Source: Candidatus Levyibacteriota bacterium (lineage in GTDB: Bacteria; Patescibacteriota; Microgenomatia; Levybacterales; UBA12049). From it: DNA of 9,213 nucleotides. This document shows positions 7,527 to 9,213 of this stretch, piece after piece. The notes under the pieces were generated by a model. That model made no database searches and had not been told where the DNA came from. It saw nothing but the letters and a program-made list of their open reading frames with translations. The DNA lies in contig JAHFKF010000029.1 in assembly GCA_023245475.1 (NCBI GenBank), positions 6,270-15,482 of the forward strand. The letters are read 5' to 3'. The position numbers were made by a program, and so were the translations under genes. Every line of letters starts with the position of its first letter. Positions within the stretch are counted from its first letter, which is position 1.

Positions 7527-7660
7527 ATGGCTGAATGGGAAATGCATGTAACAACAGCTTGTGATACCTCGCCAGCATTGCCGATTATATGGAGAAGATA
7601 AAGAATTTCTGTGGATGGATATATGCTGCTCTAAAGACGTAGGAAGAAAAATGATACTGA

Positions 7661-8305
7661 TTAGTTTTGGGTGAATTCAAATGTTGCAATAATGGGGTCT
7701 ATGTATGGTTTAACTTCAGAGAATTTTGCTTGGCTGTCAACCGTTATAACATAGAGTTTGCCCTTGTGCAGTGTATAGACTACCGTGCTAGTTACTTTGC
7801 CACATGGAGTATCAAGATAGACTTGCGCGTCTATTTTGCCATTGAGAGTTGAATGTGTCCCTCCCTGAGGTGTGATTCCCGAGCAAGGCTTATTTTTTGT
7901 AATGAGTTCATTCATTGTTTGACTAGCTATAAAGCTTTTATATTTTATCCCTAGCCGGAAATTTGTATTGATTGCTGGTATTGTTGGAGAAAGCACTTGG
8001 ACAGATGTCATACCTGTTTTGGAAACGGTATAAGCTTTAGGATATTGGAGGGTAAAGTCTCCAATGTTATCTGTATAGGTAAGCCAATCAGGTTTTTGTA
8101 TCATGCCAGATGGCTTTTGAGTAGGCTGTGCTGGTTCTCTTGGGGTTATGAAGTATGAGAGAATTCCAGCTGCAACGAGAATCAAAAGGATAATAAAGAT
8201 TATTCTCCCCCACCCAACCCTTTCTATAAACGAAGGCTTTTTCAAAAGCTTCTCGTCCTGAGATGGTAAGTCTGAATGAGTAGTGACACCAAGCTTTTCT
8301 TCCAT
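7661..8305 (-). CDS. Single-pass membrane protein with small extracytoplasmic domain
   Basis: The product has 214 residues. Residues 1-33 are polar with a basic end (LLKKPSFIERVGWGR). Residues about 34-53 form one transmembrane helix (RIIFIILLILVAAGILSYFI). A short Pro/Thr/Gln linker follows (about 55-70). The remaining 145 residues form a compact domain starting WLTYTDNIGDFTLQYPKAYTV, like the PsbP-type or 'FTLQYP' domains often found in single-anchor Patescibacteria proteins. The orientation should be N-in, with the domain outside. Two Cys (in KPCSGI and DTPCGK) could form a disulfide. No catalytic motif is visible and the role is unknown; attachment or sensing at the cell surface is only a guess. 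The gene converges on the esterase gene, and its start at 8305 agrees with the promoter just upstream. Confidence 0.8.
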   Translation of the reverse strand: MEEKLGVTTHSDLPSQDEKLLKKPSFIERVGWGRIIFIILLILVAAGILSYFITPREPAQPTQKPSGMIQKPDWLTYTDNIGDFTLQYPKAYTVSKTGMTSVQVLSPTIPAINTNFRLGIKYKSFIASQTMNELITKNKPCSGITPQGGTHSTLNGKIDAQVYLDTPCGKVTSTVVYTLHKGKLYVITVDSQAKFSEVKPYIDPIIATFEFTQN

Positions 8306-8311
8306 ACAACC

Positions 8312-8341
8312 AGTATTTCAAATTATACTTCTGCTTGTCAA
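8312..8341 (-). promoter_or_regulatory. Promoter of the minus-strand membrane protein gene
   Basis: On the minus strand a perfect TTGACA (8341-8336) is followed after 18 bases by AATACT (8317-8312), which ends six bases before the ATG at 8305, again the leaderless geometry. A competing TATAAT lies at 8327-8322. It is only eight bases from this TTGACA and lacks a good -35 of its own, but it could still act alone and give a leader of about ten bases. Either way there is no Shine-Dalgarno site. Confidence 0.5.
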
Positions 8342-8478
8342 GAGAGAAAGCGATGGAGATGCCTGCTGAAGTGTGTTAGTAGAGCAAATCTCTGTTTTAA
8401 CTGGCATTTTGTTCATAATTTTAGTAAAATGAACGATGCCCGTGATGAACGGAACTTGTTGCGGGCAATTGTTTACAT

Positions 8479-8549
8479 TGTCGAGTCGTCTAATGGTAGG
8501 ACAACAGCCTTTGGAGCTGTTTATTCTGGTTCGAATCCAGGCTCGACAA
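8479..8549 (+). tRNA. tRNA-Gln (anticodon UUG)
   Basis: A full cloverleaf can be drawn. The acceptor stem TGTCGAG (8479-8485) pairs perfectly with CTCGACA (8542-8548), with discriminator A at 8549. The D arm is GTCT/GGAC with loop AATGGTA. The anticodon stem ACAGC (8504-8508) pairs with GCTGT (8516-8520) around loop CTTTGGA, giving anticodon TTG at 8511-8513. The variable loop is four bases (TTAT). The T arm is TCTGG/CCAGG around TTCGAAT. The 3' CCA is not encoded (ACAA follows), so it must be added by CCA-adding enzyme. G rather than A at position 37 is less common. A possible -10 (TAAAAT, 8425-8430) lies upstream without a good -35. Confidence 0.93.
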
Positions 8550-8552
8550 CAA
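8534..8552 (+). repeat. Direct repeat copy 1, inside tRNA-Gln 3' end (att-like)
   Basis: AATCCAGGCTCGACAACAA at 8534-8552 covers the T-loop end, the 3' acceptor strand and three bases beyond the discriminator. An identical 19-base copy occurs at 8602-8620. The 3' half of a tRNA gene is the classic target of tyrosine-recombinase integration, which duplicates it in this way. Confidence 0.8.
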
Positions 8553-8601
8553 TTGCTTGGATGAGAAGCGCCACCACGACGTGGCAAGTACCCTTGGGGT
8601 A

Positions 8602-8620
8602 AATCCAGGCTCGACAACAA
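8602..8620 (+). repeat. Direct repeat copy 2, downstream of tRNA-Gln (att-like)
   Basis: This is identical over 19 bases to 8534-8552, and similarity stops abruptly at both edges. The 49 bases between the copies (8553-8601) hold two small hairpins, GCCAC/GTGGC (8570-8574 with 8581-8585) and TACCC-ttg-GGGTA (8589-8601), and no gene. The copy lacks the rest of a tRNA, so it is not a second tRNA gene. It may mark the end of an integrated or largely deleted element, or a tandem duplication by slippage. Confidence 0.75.
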
Positions 8621-8680
8621 ACGACTTTTTACCTCTCTGAGGAAGTATAAAATAACCCAAGCATTCTTATTGTCCAACGC

Positions 8681-8709
8681 TTGACTTCATGTACATAATT
8701 TTGTACTAT
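8681..8709 (+). promoter_or_regulatory. Promoter of the toxin-antitoxin operon
   Basis: TTGACT (8681-8686, 5 of 6 to the -35 consensus) is followed after 17 bases by TACTAT (8704-8709). The -10 ends six bases before the ATG at 8716, so the first transcribed base should be at or next to the start codon. The in-frame ATG at 8689 lies between the two boxes and is excluded as the start if this promoter is real. In Phd/YefM systems the antitoxin usually represses its own promoter, but I did not find a clear palindromic operator here. Confidence 0.65.
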
Positions 8710-8715
8710 ATTTTC

Positions 8716-8991
8716 ATGACACATATATTGCCAATTACAAAAGCTCGTGAAGAGTTACCAAAATTAGTTGATAACGCCAATAAAAAATTGGAAGAATATA
8801 TAATTACCGTTAATGGATTACCTTCTGCTGTTATCATTTCTGCCGCAGAATATGAGTCATGGAAAGAAACAAATGCAATACTTTCTGATCCTCGTTTACT
8901 CAAAGCCATTGCTGAAGGAGAAAAAGATGTTAGAACGGGAAACGTGTATGACTGGGAGGAAGTAAAAAAAGAACTACATTTAGATGTATAA
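8716..8991 (+). CDS. Antitoxin, Phd/YefM family
   Basis: The product has 91 residues. It begins MTHILPITKAREELPKLVD and continues with TVNGLPSAVIISAAEYESW, the typical Phd/YefM fold in which the N-terminal part dimerises and binds the operator. The C-terminal part (SDPRLLKAIAEGEKDVRTG and an acidic tail) is the flexible region that usually wraps around and neutralises the toxin. Length is normal for the family. The start at 8716 is chosen because the promoter's -10 ends at 8709; the ATG at 8689 would give a hydrophobic MYIILYYIF extension unlike the family. The gene overlaps the downstream toxin gene by eight bases, which is typical for translational coupling in type II toxin-antitoxin operons. 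Confidence 0.88.
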   Translation: MTHILPITKAREELPKLVDNANKKLEEYIITVNGLPSAVIISAAEYESWKETNAILSDPRLLKAIAEGEKDVRTGNVYDWEEVKKELHLDV

Positions 8992-9213
8992 GATTAACAT
9001 TACTGCTAAAGCTAAAAAAGAATTAAAAGTCCTTGAGAAGAAACATCAGCTTGCTATTGGACGAATCATTGAGGAGTTAAAAGAAGAACCGTATCTAGGA
9101 AAGCCATTAAGAAGAGAATTGACGGAACGATTTTCTTTTCGTGTGGGAGTATATCGGATAATATACAAGGTGAATAAGAAAGATGCTGTTATCGATATTT
9201 TAACTGCTGGGCA
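8984..9213 (+). CDS. Toxin, RelE/ParE superfamily (3' end cut by window)
   Basis: ATG at 8984 opens a frame that runs to the window edge, giving 76 full codons. The product begins MYKINITAKAKKELKVLEKK, then IIEELKEEPYLGKPLRREL, then RFSFRVGVYRIIYKV (R53 and R58 visible) and DAVIDILTAG. This is the RelE/ParE pattern, with two N-terminal helices followed by a beta sheet bearing Arg residues; the family's closing GHR motif would start at the edge. Such toxins are either ribosome-dependent mRNA endonucleases (RelE) or gyrase inhibitors (ParE). The R-x-G-x-Y-R-I-I-Y block fits RelE-like members, but the final residues that would help decide are missing. Only a few C-terminal residues should be absent. 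It is co-transcribed with the antitoxin and overlaps it by eight bases. Confidence 0.87.
   Translation, partial: MYKINITAKAKKELKVLEKKHQLAIGRIIEELKEEPYLGKPLRRELTERFSFRVGVYRIIYKVNKKDAVIDILTAG

Larger units (their letters stand above)
7136..7660. other. 525-bp intergenic region without a convincing gene
   Basis: No frame here has coding character. The stretch holds the composite palindromic element at 7193-7344 and a second group of nested inverted repeats at 7409-7526. Two short frames were considered and rejected (7527-7601 and 7552-7674). I see no clear intrinsic terminator for the esterase gene on its left, nor for the convergent minus-strand gene on its right. The A-run at 7345-7351 follows the palindromic element and would be a T-run preceding, not following, a hairpin on the minus strand. 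Confidence 0.6.

Noticed and set aside
7527..7601. 24-codon frame starting ATG with AGGAG about 12 bases upstream
   Set aside because: Spacing to the AGGAG is too long, other genes here do not use such sites, the product is not recognisable, and the ATG abuts the 11-bp inverted repeat arm.
7552..7674. 41-codon plus-strand frame containing FLWMDICCSKDVGRK, faintly like a fragment of an IS1-type transposase
   Set aside because: The resemblance is too short and loose, there is no start codon or flanking match, and it overlaps the end of the minus-strand gene. A translated search could revive it as a transposase relic.
8553..8620. A second, degenerate tRNA gene after tRNA-Gln
   Set aside because: Only the last 19 bases match; no D arm, anticodon arm or 5' acceptor strand can be drawn, so it is a partial duplication only.
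8621..8642. Possible intrinsic terminator after the tRNA (T-run at 8626-8630)
   Set aside because: The nearest hairpin (8589-8601) is 24 bases from the T-run, and the CCTC-tct-GAGG hairpin follows instead of precedes it.
8318..8677. 119-codon open frame on the minus strand across the tRNA
   Set aside because: It runs antisense through the tRNA-Gln gene and both copies of the direct repeat, and its product has no family-like pattern. It is a shadow of non-coding sequence.

Overview
This window looks like a piece of bacterial chromosome, probably from a Candidate Phyla Radiation (Patescibacteria) genome. That placement is an inference. It rests on AT-leaning coding sequence, start codons placed directly behind promoters with no room for a Shine-Dalgarno site, a very large soluble protein of unknown role, a Thr/Pro-linker secreted esterase, a TGTCAT...ATGACA palindromic repeat, and a tRNA gene without an encoded CCA end. 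TGA is used as a stop (end of the transporter gene at 1422-1424), so the UGA-glycine code of Gracilibacteria/SR1 is unlikely.

Layout. Positions 1-181 hold the 3' end of an RluB/RsuA-type pseudouridine synthase gene. A 12-helix major facilitator transporter follows (189-1424). Next is a 1469-residue protein (1464-5873). It starts with an M48-type zinc peptidase domain (HEREH plus EWESD), continues with about 850 residues I do not recognise, and ends with an ABC1/UbiB/ADCK-like kinase fold whose signature residues are partly replaced (catalytic Asp to Asn, KxGQ to RTLQ, Ala-rich loop to GGGS). This fusion is the most interesting object here. A secreted SGNH/CE3-like esterase follows (5924-7135), with an odd His/Arg/Trp-rich segment inside its Thr/Pro linker.

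Positions 7136-7660 contain no convincing gene. They hold a 152-bp composite palindromic element (7193-7344) and a second set of nested inverted repeats (7409-7526) that could be a structured RNA or a decayed element. On the minus strand, 7661-8305 encodes a single-pass membrane protein with a small extracytoplasmic domain. A tRNA-Gln(UUG) lies at 8479-8549. The last 19 bases of its 3' region recur as a direct repeat at 8602-8620, an attachment-site-like arrangement. The window ends in a Phd/YefM antitoxin (8716-8991) overlapping a RelE/ParE-type toxin (8984 to the edge, truncated).

The genes do not form one pathway. A shared feature is regulatory: five genes each have a plausible -10 hexamer ending only 6-10 bases before the start codon. 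This predicts leaderless mRNAs and also fixes the start codons of three of them.
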